Source: Petunia secreta
Taxonomy: Eukaryota; Streptophyta; Magnoliopsida; Solanales; Solanaceae
Assembly: GCA_029990175.1 (NCBI GenBank)
Contig: JARKIP010000049.1
Coordinates: 13,060,001-13,124,000 of the forward strand
Direction: 5' to 3'
Length of the DNA stretch: 64,000 nucleotides
The notes beneath the pieces are model-generated. The model saw nothing but the letters and a program-made list of their open reading frames with translations, was not told where the DNA came from and ran no database searches. Made by a program: the position numbers and the translations under genes. Each line of letters begins with the position of its first letter. Position 1 is the stretch's first letter. Below are positions 36,173 through 47,040 of the stretch, in pieces.

Positions 36173-36730
36173 GGGGTCGTTCGGTTGCAGGAGTATTTTA
36201 CGCGGGTATTAATTATTAATGCGGGTATTAATAATGTGGGTATTAATAATGTGGGTATTAATAATGTGTGTATTAATAATGTGGGTATTGATAATGCGGG
36301 TATTAGTTATGTGGGGTTTAATAATGTGGGTATTAGTCATGCATATATTATAACGTAGGGATTATTTGTTGAATCACTGATATATTACAAATTAACAAAC
36401 AATATTATTATTTAAAATATTTATTTACTCCTTAAATAAAATTTTAAAATATCTTTATTATTATGAGGGTTAATTTTGTCATTTTAAATTTTAATACCTG
36501 CATTATTAATACCCACATTATTAATACCACCTTCTACCCCGCATAAAATAATATATAGATTCCCGCATTAATAATGCGGAATATACAAAAATGCAACCAA
36601 ACATTGCACTAATTTTATGCCAAGCACTAAAATTATACATATACAACCGAACAAGGTATTAACATTGCGTCTTCCAATGCGCAATATTAGTACATGTATA
36701 AGGCTTTAACAACCCAAACCGAACGACCCC
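36173..36730. mobile_element. Tourist (PIF/Harbinger-type) MITE
   Basis: Inverted ends GGGGTCGTTCGGTTG and ..CCGAACGACCCC, flanked by TTA on both sides (36170-36172 and 36731-36733), the 3-bp target duplication of PIF/Harbinger elements. The left part holds about seven tandem units of the type GCGGGTATTAATAATGT. A second member of the family is at 49953-50483. Confidence 0.88.
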
Positions 36731-36949
36731 TTATGGTGCTGCTACTACAATTTTAATCCCTATTAGAAAATTTTACAAAAATGGCTCCATGAACAAAATT
36801 TACTGGCAACCATCAGAGGAAAACTCCTAGCGATCGATAGGTCTTTAATAATAAAAAAATCTTGCGACCACATGGAACTTTCTTAACAAGGCCATTTTTA
36901 TAATACTTCCCTTATGCAGGTTAAATCTATGACATGGAGCCAGAAACTG

Positions 36950-37417
36950 GGGCTAAGTGCACGAAAGGCCACTTTTGCCACTGGTCTTTGGGCACAGTCC
37001 ACTAATACCAAAACATTTAGTTTGTGGCCATTTTTGCTTAAAGAGATAGAACTTCAGTCCAGAGGCCGGATTGAAGTTCAGTCCTTAAAGATTGAACTTC
37101 AATCCACGGCCATATGGACTGAAGTTCAGTCCAGTCCTTAAGATAGAACTTCAGTCCATGGCCATGGACTGAAGTTCAGTCCATAGCCATACCATGGACT
37201 GAAGTTCAGTCCATGGCCATATGAACTGAAAGTTCAGTCCTTAAGAGATGGAACTTCAGTCCAGGGGCCGTATGGACTGAACTTCAGTTAACTATTAGAA
37301 CTTAAGTCAACATTTATTTAGTAAAGGCCCAAAAGTGGCCTCTAGTGTAAGACCAAATAAAATAGTGGCCTCAAACTAAATACCAGTGCTAAAAGTGGCT
37401 GCTGGGCGAAATTTTTA
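36950..37417. mobile_element. 467-bp MITE, copy B
   Basis: Nearly identical to copy A along its whole length and in the same orientation, offset by exactly 2600 bp. It has its own flanking duplication CCAGAAACTG (36940-36949 and 37418-37427), different from that of copy A, so the two are independent insertions and not a segmental duplication. Confidence 0.87.
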
Positions 37418-37427
37418 CCAGAAACTG

Positions 37428-38339
37428 TCCTTTTTCTGTAAATCTTCCTTGTTGATTTGCATGTTTCTAAATTAATTGAGAAATAGCTAAATTTTTGCGC
37501 GCATACTTGCAGTCCATTAGCGTTGACACACCCAGACTAGTCCTTGTAGATTTATGTTCAAAATCTCGGAGCTTCATATAAAAAGTCCCAATATTTTGTA
37601 CTGGAATTTTGAACTAATATGATCAATATCTCAGTATTTTATACTGGATAATCAGTGATCCTAATATAAAATACTGAAATTTCAAAAAATTTCATAAATC
37701 TTCGGATCTGGCTAGCGATGTAAATTTGTACCAAATAGGCTACAGGACCAAATTTTTACTGATGGGCCTGAGGGCAAAGTGCATAAGTTGTCACTTTTGC
37801 GTGTTCTCTTACAGTTTCAGTCACTTATGGATGAACATTTGCAGAGGCTAGTTTCTTTGCCTATCTTTAGGTCATTGGGTCATAATTCAAGTCAAATTAA
37901 GCTAACTTCGGCCCCTTTGATTTTAAGTTAAAATCTACTTTATTTTTCTTTGACACAAGACAAAATGTTTGAATTTGGTTTGAAGTTGAGCTCAATTTCA
38001 CACTTTTGCTCTTAATTTGATTCTTTTTTAGACAAAAAAACTTAAATTACGATAAATTTCACATTATGTATATTTAACTTCAGCTCTAGTGGTTTGAAAA
38101 TGGGCAAAGTACACTTGCAAATAGTTTTTAAAACATGGTCAAAAACTAAATGGTATAGATAAACTTACTGCTTAGTTATTTTTTCGCTGGTCTGGAATGG
38201 TTCACAGCGGGCTCTAGCCCATCAGTATATCGCATGATGATGGATCCAATTCTGCAAAGACCATGGACCTAGTTCTTGAGGTAGTTGTTACTCAACTTTA
38301 GGCTTAAATTATCAAAAAATTTCACCGCATGCCCTCCTC
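37428..38339. other. AT-rich intergenic stretch
   Basis: Contains short phrases resembling the ends of the 467-bp MITE (AAAGTGCATAAG near 37787, AAAGTACACTTG near 38105), possibly a diverged relative. No gene. Confidence 0.4.
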
Positions 38340-38790
38340 CATAAGGAGTGGTTTTACAAAATTACCCGCGCTAAGAAATATTTTAGCAAAATGTCCTTAT
38401 TTAATCCGAGCCAAGTGTTGTTTTGCCAATACTGCAAGTTATATGGTGAGAATGCATGGAAAACTGGAAGGGAATTCCAAGACTTACGACGAAGCGCGGC
38501 AAGTGTTGCCTTTTGCCAACACTTGTCGTTTAAGTGTTGGCAAATCGAGCAGGGGTCAATAGCAAGTCTTGCCTTTTTGCCAAGACTTAAGGCCAAGTGC
38601 GGTAAGTATTGCCTATTGCCAACACTTGAAGGGATAAGTGTTGAAAAATGAAAAAATATAAAGGCAAGTTTTGGCCCCGAATTTTTTTCACTAAATCTTA
38701 ATGAGGGTAGTTTTACAAACCATCTCTTAGCGTGGACAAAAAGGCAAATCATTGCTTCCCGTGTCATATTTTTGCAAATGAATGTTGGGA
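38340..38790. repeat. Repeat with AAGTGTTGGC words, copy 2
   Basis: Related to 33948-34290: GGCAAGTGTTGCCTTTTGCC, GTGTTGGCAAATCGAG and GGCAAGTTTTGGCCCC occur in the same order. The ends (TTTTACAAAATTACCC near 38350 and GGGTAGTTTTACAAA near 38703) are roughly inverted, as in a foldback element. Confidence 0.55.
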
Positions 38791-39106
38791 ATATTACACT
38801 TTAAGACACTTATAGAGACCATATTTACAATAATGACAGAGTTAGTAACGAATTTCAAAAAGCATCAGATATTTTTACTTAAATGGCATATTTTACAAAG
38901 CAGTTAGCAACCAAGTAAAACTTTAAAAGCTTACCCACTAATCAAGGCATTTATTTCTATCATTATAAAATACTCCTTAATTATCTCATAGCTTTTATTT
39001 CTCAAACCGCCCTTTATTCCCATATGCTCATCACATAGATTAAAATACAAAAGATACATATTAAATATCTCTTGCATTTAACTACACAAATCTATATTAT
39101 TATAAA

Positions 39107-39823
39107 GGGTATAAAGGGAGATTTGCAAATATATACTATCCTAACACCAAAATTACAAAAAATACCAACATTATTCTATTTTACAAAAAATACCAATATT
39201 TTTTTACACATTATATACAAAAATCAACAAAACTAATAAATTAGCGTTTCTCCTTCTTCCTACTGCCTCCCCACCCCACTGCTACTACCTCAGGCGGCGG
39301 CGGCGCCTAGTCACCGCCGGCTGCCGCCGGCCGCCGCCATCCACCACCAGTTTTTTTTTTTTTTTAATCTAAAAAATGAAATACTCATAAATACATATAT
39401 AAACATTGATTTTTCTTTGAAATTAAAGTTGGAAAATACATATAAACAAAAATGCATGTAAATACACAAAAAATTGTGTTATACATACACTAAACACACA
39501 CATGCATACACAAATCTACAAACGAAACATACAAATTTATGTGTGTGACATTTATTACTTGACATACAGACAAAAATACATACAAAAATACAAATAGATG
39601 CTCGGATATACACGTTCATACAGTGATATACACGTACATACACTTGTGTGCTGAAAATTATTACATGTATATACACGAACATACAGATACATACACTTGC
39701 AGATCTGAATTTGAATGTGTATATTCAAATGCAAAAAACGAAGAAGGAGAAGCAGGTCCGAACTTGTATTAACAAAATACATATGTATACATAAAAATAC
39801 ACACATATACACATACAAAATGG

Positions 39824-39855
<32 letters not shown>

Positions 39856-40119
39856 AGAGCGAAAAAGAGAGGAGCAGATCTGCTCCACCGCGACGGCGAT
39901 CGGGAGGGGGGTGGGCAACAGCGGGAGGATGGGGTGGGTGGGTGGGTGGAGGAGAGGAGAGAAAGAGAGAGGGGGATTTGGGTAGAGAGGGAAGAAAGAA
40001 ATGAAAAATTGTATATTTTATAAAATGTGAAAAAGTGTTGGCATGTAGGGTAATTATTTAAAAGTATCGGTATTTTTTGTAATTAAGTAGTTTAGTATGT
40101 CAATTAGCGTAAAAATATC
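39107..40119. mobile_element. Non-autonomous Mutator-like element
   Basis: Flanked by the 9-bp duplication TATTATAAA (39098-39106 and 40120-40128). The arms are inverted over TAATTACAAAAAATACC and nearby sequence. The interior has a GCC-rich block (39290-39345), a degenerate ACATACAxxT array (39440-39710), an A run and a GGGT-rich block. Its right duplication overlaps by 4 bp the left duplication of the Pack-MULE-like element next door, so the latter inserted beside it. Confidence 0.72.
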
Positions 40120-40392
40120 TATTATAAAAGCATGGGGTTATTACACTGTATGCCTATCAAAATGAAACTAATTACCCCACCTACCTATTCATAATTTCTA
40201 TACCCATAAACTTGAAACTATTTACAGCCCTACCTAATTCCCCTTCACCCTTTCTCTCACCTTCCCCTTTCACGCCCCTTCCCATTTCTCTGATCTTCCC
40301 CATCTCCCCAAAAATCTATCATCCATACACTCCACCGATTTCAAAATTGAGCTTGTATAATTAGATTCTACTTTCTCTCAAATCGATCCCAA

Positions 40393-41310
40393 ATGTTAAA
40401 CCCTAGACATTCAAAATTGAGCTTGAAAAACGTTTATAAACGTCGACGACGTAGTAACAGTCCACCTAATATGTCGCTTGTTCCTGTTGAGGAGACTACG
40501 GAGCCTAAGGTACTTTTTTATTTTTTTGTAGTATAAAAAATTACTTCGTTTCACTGGATTTGCGCCCACTGTTACTGACATTTTTTACTTTTAACTGTAT
40601 ACCTCTTCAGTATATCACCCTACTCCTATTTTTTGTAGGTTTGGGATTATTATTTTCCCTTACATAAAATATACTCCCCAAAGATTGCATACGATGTTAA
40701 TCTTAATATAATTGACGATTTGAAGTCAACCTTGACCCCTATGGTATACCTTTATTAGTATACTGTATACTTCTACGGTATATCCTATAGTATACCTTCT
40801 TTAGTATACTCTATACCCCTATGGTATACCATCTTTAGTATACTGTACCCTATAGTATACCAGTTATGTGTGTATAAGTTATTAGGAGCCTTGCTTTAAT
40901 TGTATACTGTTCACGGTATACCTTGTTAGTATACCAAATTACCTTGTTTCACTGGATTTGCACCCACTATTACTTAACTATATTACTGTCAACTGATCCG
41001 TGTTGTCCGTTAACTGTTTGGTATACCAGTTATGTGTGTCGTTTGATCCGTGTTCACTTTGTGCAACATGTAATAAAAGCTAAGTAGAATTTTTTGTATA
41101 TGTGTGGTTTATAGCAAAGTAATGTATAGCAAGTAATTAGTATTCTGTTGTTTTGTATGTGTTTTTTAGGCTTGGGATTATTATGCTGCACCTTCTAGCT
41201 ATGATGATTATACTCCCAAGATCAACAATTATGTCAATGTTAACATCGTCAAAGAGTTTAAGGACCACTTGACATATCAACTTCACATGTTTCGTAGTAC
41301 CAAGGATTAA
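40393..41310 (+). CDS. Short three-exon ORF of unknown function inside the MULE
   Basis: Exons 40393-40509, 40639-40743 and 41170-41310 have GT..AG borders, all in phase 0, and would encode 120 residues ending at TAA. The first exon is basic (KNVYKRRRRSN). Exons 2 and 3 are homologous to each other (both begin x-W-D-Y-Y, then YSPKI/YTPKI and VNLNI/VNVNI), an internal exon duplication. The introns contain GTATAC-type words. I do not recognise the product. It might be the N-terminal part of a MULE-carried gene; expression is unknown. Confidence 0.45.
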
Positions 41311-42371
41311 TTGCTTCCTAAAATGTATCTGTAAGTAGTTCAAAGATACCACGCCTTATGAATTGGAGCGGAGCTGACATGGAGTGTGTTTCTAGTTCTC
41401 AACTGCTCAACATATTTGATAACTCAGTTGAATTGGTTAGTTTTCTGCATTTCTGTACTTTTGAAGGTATTCTTTTGTGTATTAGTATACAGTATAATTT
41501 TGTTTGCACAAGGATGCTTCTCATTTTTGAAGTAAACTGTGAAGATATAGTTATTTATTGCAGTATACCTTTATTAGTCCCACATTGCAAATATAATGTT
41601 CCTCACATCAGAATTTGATTCCTTTCAGATAAGTAAGAGCCCAAACAAACCATGTCCAAAAAGGAGTAAAATACAAGTCTTAGGTGTCTATATAAGGACC
41701 CATTCTGATGCATTATGTCCTAAGACATTCCCGAGGTCTGCTTTTGAATCATAAAGTAACCAGCTTTGAGTTCTTCTAGTCCTCACTGAGGTATAAGTGT
41801 TTTCTTTTTTTCTTTGTATTCGATATTTGGTGCGACTGATGTTAAACATGCTCGCTCACATAGATGAGTAGAACACCATGCTGCTCATAGACTATAATTC
41901 TATCTTTCATCGAGCGAACTCATTGTAACTTGAACCTGACTGTTTTCTTTTTGTTTGTATGATTGCAGCATTGACGCACCAGCGATCACATTTCCCTGCA
42001 GCTGCCTCCAAGTTACAGACGACTCACGCACTTGAAGAACTCTGTGTGCAAGAGTTTCAGTTTGTAGCTTGTTGATTTACTCAGGTAATAATCGTTTTTC
42101 TTTCAAGAGCCAACTTTTTGTATCCAATAGATTGCTACCGCAGACCCGCGCATAATCATAAGAATTATATCTCGATATAAGGATGCCCAAATAATAAACG
42201 GCTTGCAGTGCTGAATAGCTGGCTATTTGTGCTGCAACTCATATAAAAATCATGATCTGAACACCTCAGTATTAACACAGCTAATTATTTGAAATTCAGA
42301 CCATAAGTTCTAAAATGCAGCTTGTTTCAGCTTTCGCGCACCCTGACGAAAAAAATTGTATCTTGATGCAG

Positions 42372-43303
42372 GAATATCCGAACCACAAGATTTCTGCGGC
42401 GTTTGAAAGGAGACTCACAGTGCTACAACATATCCAAAAATCACAATCAGGTAGTTTCTAGATTGAAACAGTTTTTTATCTGAAGTCGGACTATGAATTC
42501 TGAAATACTGCTTGTTTTAGTTTTCGCGCATCCTAACGAATAAAATTGTATCTTGCTGCATGAATATCCGAACTACGAGCTTTTTGTGGCATTTGAAAGA
42601 AGACTCACAGTGCTACAACATATCCAAAAATCACGATCAGGTAGTTTCTAGATTGAAACAGTTTATTAAAACTTCCCAACCGATGCTGAGCGGGAAATAT
42701 TATGCCTAGATGCTGAGCGGGTTGTCTATTCCTAAGTCTTAAGAGGTTCAGATTTAAGGTGTATGCAATACTGGTCTGTGTATAAAAGAGAGTACTTCAC
42801 ACCTGACTTACATAATTGCCTCGTGGTAACTACATATATGTTATGATTTATAAACTGTTATGGTCGCATTAGTTTTGTTCAATTCCTGCTGAACTTCTGG
42901 TTGATATCAAACATAACCAGCTTCTACGTCCTGTACAGATCAAGTCTTATGGGGAAGCAACACTTGCACTTTGAGGCCTGTTGGTGATGGAAATGCGGAT
43001 GAGAACTCATCTGGTTCTTCTGAAGAGTGTCTAACAGTTGTTCCCTGGGTTCCATCTCAGCTTCCTTCAACACAAGGAGCTAAAGATCTTGGTCAGACGG
43101 ACGTTTTAGATATGATGGAAGCTGAAGACTCAGAGGGGATGACAATGGATGTGGAAGACAGCAATGTCAGTGCTGAACAAAGTTCTGTTATCGATGCTGG
43201 TGCACTTGGTCTGAACGAAGGGCTACATCAGAGGCAAAGACAGCATTGCATGATGCCACAGCCACCCCACAACACATCAACTCCTATTGTTTGGTATCAC
43301 TGA
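42372..43303 (+). pseudogene. Captured gene fragment, two compatible exons, product not recognised
   Basis: Exon 42372-42450 (EYPNHKISAAFERRLTVLQH..., GT donor present) ends with one spare base and the last exon from 42939 begins with two, so they join in frame (the junction codon is GAT, Asp). The last exon runs to a stop at 43301-43303 and is acidic and Ser-rich (NSSGSSEECLTVVPWVPSQ), ending in a Gln/His/Pro-rich tail. A second copy of the first exon with its flanks lies 190 bp downstream (42562) with its splice acceptor changed from CAG to CAT. This looks like the 3' end of a host gene captured with introns. I cannot name the parent gene. Confidence 0.55.
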
Positions 43304-43925
43304 TGGTAGCTATTTTTTGTATACTAAATGATGTATACTAAAGGGTATCCAGTAGCATATTTTTTTTGTCGATTTGGTTTGAAATATTGAAACTCAATTG
43401 AACTAGTATACTTTTATTTGAGAGTGCTATAATTGTATACAATAGAAAATTATTTACTTTTTCTTGTATTTTGGGAAGGCTGGACCTGCAACATTAAACT
43501 AGTATATCATTGCAATATTCTCTAAGTTTGTCCGACCCGAAAAGGATTATATAGCCGCGGTAGGAAATTAAATTGGTTATATCTATACCAATTGAGCTTT
43601 CATTAAATGACATAATTATTTCTTAGACGTACTTCTTAATTACGTTGTTCATTCTTTTCGGCATTAAGGGTATACCTAGTTTCACAAATCAAATTAGTAT
43701 ATCACTAGGGGTATACAATATGGTAGAAAGGTATACAGAAGAAAAGTTGTATACTGCTGCAACCCGACAGTATATTTATTACAGCAGCCTTGACTGCTCT
43801 TACTAAACCTTGTATACTCTTGCAAAATAGTGTATACAGCCATGTTAAGCAAAAACATTCTAACATGATTTACAAATTAATATGTAGACACTACACATTA
43901 CTAATCAGGCAGGTTAGAGTCTTCA

Positions 43926-44463
43926 TTAACTCATTTCTACTTGTGTTTTCTTTCTTTGACCATCTGAAATCTTGCTATGCTTCCGGATTGGCTTCAGCAA
44001 CGTGATATTCAAAACGCTTTCTTCATGGTTCATGTTTTTGTTAGAGTCATACTCCCACAAAAGTGCAGCATATCTATACCGAAATCGCTCAATGTTAAAA
44101 TCACTAGCTTTAATAGGGATTTTCTCAATGAGATGCTCAGCAAAACTAGCTACAAACACTCCACAATCCCCGCACACAAATACATTACACAGAATGTCAA
44201 AGCCATATGATTAAAGTGTGTGAAGAGTATACATGGGTGAAAGAGTGCTTACGCTAATGACTGGCTTGAAAGATTTTCAACAAATACAACTTTGTATGGG
44301 TTGTCAACGCCTGGCTAATGTGTAAGCCGTTGTGCAAGACAATATCTTTCTTCTTATCATAAAACTCAATTTTGCAGAAGAATAAAGGAACCACCAAGGC
44401 ATAAGCCCGCACCATCTCTTCAACAGCTTTAGATTTCTACCGAGACTGTATTGGGTCATATAC
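43926..44463 (-). pseudogene. Ulp1-type cysteine protease (C48) C-terminal fragment
   Basis: Read on the minus strand, 44177-43926 encodes GDCGVFVASFAEHL with the active-site Cys context of Ulp1/SUMO proteases, followed by RFRYRYAALLWEY, typical of plant transposon-carried Ulp1 proteins. Upstream pieces at about 44463-44290 (VYDPIQSR, a stop, then VVPLFFCKIEFYDKKKDI) match the preceding part of the domain. The His and Asp part of the triad is not visible as an intact domain. Ulp1-like genes are known cargo of Mutator-like elements; this copy is degenerate. Confidence 0.78.
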
Positions 44464-44525
44464 AACAGATTTTATACTTTTCGATAATGAATAAGAATGT
44501 TATGAAGTACTATTTATTCTGATAC

Positions 44526-44994
44526 CTGAATGTAGTAACCTCCTGTGAGAAGAAACAACATCAATATAAGGGACGCGACCATCCCGGCCCTTCTAATGCT
44601 CATAACTGCAGCTCCAAAAAGCTCTCCAGCTCCCTATCATCAAATAATCCATTTATTGCCAAAAAGAGACTAGAACATTATTCGATTCGCGAAAATTGAC
44701 AACATTTACCTGGCTGGTTATTGCAATTAATAGTGTTGCACCCAATGTTAAGAAAAAGCATTCGATAGTTCTCTTGAAGCCAGCCATGAAGTACAGAATG
44801 CACATGAAACACGTCAGATATAGAAGATGAGCTACCATGTCGCACATTGTGCTGCAGACATAGTAGACACTTAATCTATACATGCCTGCTTTCCTTTCTT
44901 TCACCAAATACATCTTTTCAAATGGGAAAACATAAACTGCTTCAAAAATTGATGATGAAGTCCAGAAAATACAGATGTAGAACATTAAACCAAT
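44526..44994 (-). pseudogene. ABCG26: Captured ABC transporter fragment, ABCG26-like, two exons
   Basis: Minus-strand exons 44994-44710 (95 codons) and 44633-44526 (36 codons) have AG acceptors and GT donors and join in frame. They encode the ABCG transmembrane region: IGLMFYICIFWTSSSIF, FPFEKMYLVKERKAGMYRLS, then after the intron GELFGAAVMSIRRAGMVAS and LFLLTGGYY. This is closest to the half-size transporter ABCG26 (in Arabidopsis a tapetum transporter for pollen exine). The nucleotide-binding domain is absent, so it cannot be a transporter. The retained intron shows capture from genomic DNA and not from mRNA. Confidence 0.85.
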
Positions 44995-45002
44995 CTGCAA
45001 TG

Positions 45003-45975
45003 CAGGTTAAATATTTAAACGTATGTTGTATGCTAAAAGGTATACAAGTAAAGTATGTTGTATGCTAAAAGGTATACCAGCTAAGTAATAAAATTACCAA
45101 ATTTGTGAAACGGATTAAATTGGTATACCAGTAAAGTATACTATATACTAAAAGGTATACCACCTAAGTAAAGTATACTGTATACTTAAAGGTATACCAA
45201 CTAAGTGATAAAATGACGAAAGTTGTAAAACAAAGTAAATTGGTATATAAAGTATACGGTATAATTAAAGGTATACCAGCTACGTAACAAAATGATCAAA
45301 TTTGTGAAACAAGGTAAATTGGTATACCAATAAAGTATACTGTATACTAAAAGGTATACCAGCTAAGTAAAGTATAAAGGTATACCAACTAAGTAATAAA
45401 ATGACGAAATTTGTGAAACAAAGTAAATTTGTACACCAATAAAGTATGTTGTATAATTAAAGGTATACCAACTACGTAATAAAATGATCCATTTTGTGAA
45501 ACAAAGTACATTGGTATACCAGTAAAGTATATTGTATACTAAAAGGTATACTAGCTAAGTAAAGTATACTGTATAATTACAAGTACACCACTAACATAAA
45601 CAAGGTAAATTGGTCTACCAGTAAAATATGATGTATACTAAAAGGTATACCAGCTAAGTAAAGTATAAAAGGTATACCAACCAAGTAATAAAATGACGAA
45701 ATTTGTGAAACAAAGTAAATTTGTATACCAATAAAGTATATTGTATAATTAAAGGTATACCAGCTACGTAATAAAATGATCAATTTTGTGAAACAAAGTA
45801 AATTGGTATACCAGTAAAGTATACTGTATACTAAAATGTATACTAGGTAAGTAAAGTATACTGTATAATTAAAGATATACCAACTAAGTAATCAAATGAC
45901 GAAATTTGTGAAACAAAGTAAATTTGTATACCAGTAAAGTATACTGTATATTTAAAGATATACCAGCTAAGTGCA
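45003..45975. repeat. GTATAC-rich tandem array in the MULE
   Basis: About nine copies of a unit built from GGTATACCAGTAAAGTATAC, TGTATACTAAAAGGTATACC and TTGTGAAACAAAGTAAATTG, with spacing alternating between about 84 and 110 bp. GTATAC is itself a palindrome. Related short words recur in the element at 40740-40930 and 43660-43750. Confidence 0.88.
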
Positions 45976-46576
45976 AATACTTACTGGCCAATGGTTCGTC
46001 ATCACAGTCTAATGTAATAGACATTTTAAACGGGAACCGTCCGGTCACAATTTGTTTCTTCTTCTTCGAGAAGTTGCAAAATGAAACTTGGACGGGCGGA
46101 TCTTTTCTTTTTCCTCAGGTAGGACTCCAAATTTCGACTCCTTCTTTTTCAGTTTGATTTCCAGAACTCAAAAGCTGAAGTAGAGAATCGGACCAATCTG
46201 CAATATCAAAACTTCAACTTCCATTGATACGATATTATGTAGAAAGTATACAGAAGAATTACAATTATGTAGAAAGTATACTGAAAGTATACGGTATTAT
46301 GTAGAAAGTATACGGTATGTTTGAATTTGGGGAAGATCAGGGTAATTTTCGTGGAGATCAGCTGAATTTGGGGGAGATTAGGGGAATTTTGGTAGAGATA
46401 GTTTGGAGATGGAGGATTGTGTTCGGTGAATTTTGGTGGAGATAGTTTGGAGATGGAGGACTGTGTAGGAATAGCAATTACTTGAATGGGTAGGTTGGTA
46501 ATATTTGAAAGTAATAGGTAGTGAGTGTAATTAATTTAGTTTTGGTAGGTATTTATGTAAGTTCCCCTAAAAGCAT

Positions 46577-47040
46577 GAAGACCTCAGAGAAATGTAATTC
46601 GCCTTTTTCACCTTCCGTAAGTTCCTTTTAGGCCGGATAAAACTGTAATTTTGATTTTAATTAATATATTAAAAGTTCATTAAAAAAAATCATTTTTTAA
46701 TGTAAATATAGCTATATGTTTCTAACCTAATTGGTTTTTCCACTTACCTAATAAACCTTGTTCAGAAATATTAGGAGACTTTGAAGCCAAAGTTTTAGGA
46801 CCTTGCCTAATAATTAGCACTTCCTTTTCATGAGAAATTCTGTCTGATACATTTTGTTATTCTCCCAATTGTATTTGACTTGAAGTTAGTTACTTTTATG
46901 GTATTATTATTGCTTTAATAGTTTCTTTTATTGTAATTTGATTTGTGTATGGTAGATTCGTTATGAGGCTGATTGGTATACTATTCCCCAAAAAATAATA
47001 GTTTAGATCTATTTCTTCTTGAAAATAATAGTTTAATAAT
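46577..47040. other. AT-rich spacer between the Pack-MULE and the Athila-like element
   Basis: No gene or element boundary seen apart from the LTR start at 47041. Confidence 0.5.

Larger units (their letters stand above)
40134..46567. mobile_element. Pack-MULE-like element with captured gene fragments
   Basis: The 9-bp duplication TAAAAGCAT (40125-40133 and 46568-46576) and ends GGGGTTATTACA.. and ..GTAAGTTCCCC identify a Mutator-like element of 6434 bp. The imperfect inverted arms extend over about 55 bp or more (CCTATCAAAATGAAACTAAT on the left, CCTACCAAAACTAAATTAAT as the inverted right). Inside are a Ulp1-type protease fragment, two ABCG26-like exons, at least two exons of an unidentified gene, a short intron-containing ORF and a GTATAC array. 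No MURA-type transposase was recognised, so it needs a transposase from elsewhere. Confidence 0.85.

Noticed and set aside
44526..44994. A genuine ABCG transporter gene
   Set aside because: Only two transmembrane-region exons are present, without nucleotide-binding domain, inside a MULE bounded by a 9-bp duplication.
45985..46024. A short exon (MSITLDCDDEPLA) with a good GTAAGT donor that might splice to the ABCG26-like exon
   Set aside because: The phase does not match the ABCG reading frame, so a chimeric protein is not supported; transcript data would be needed.
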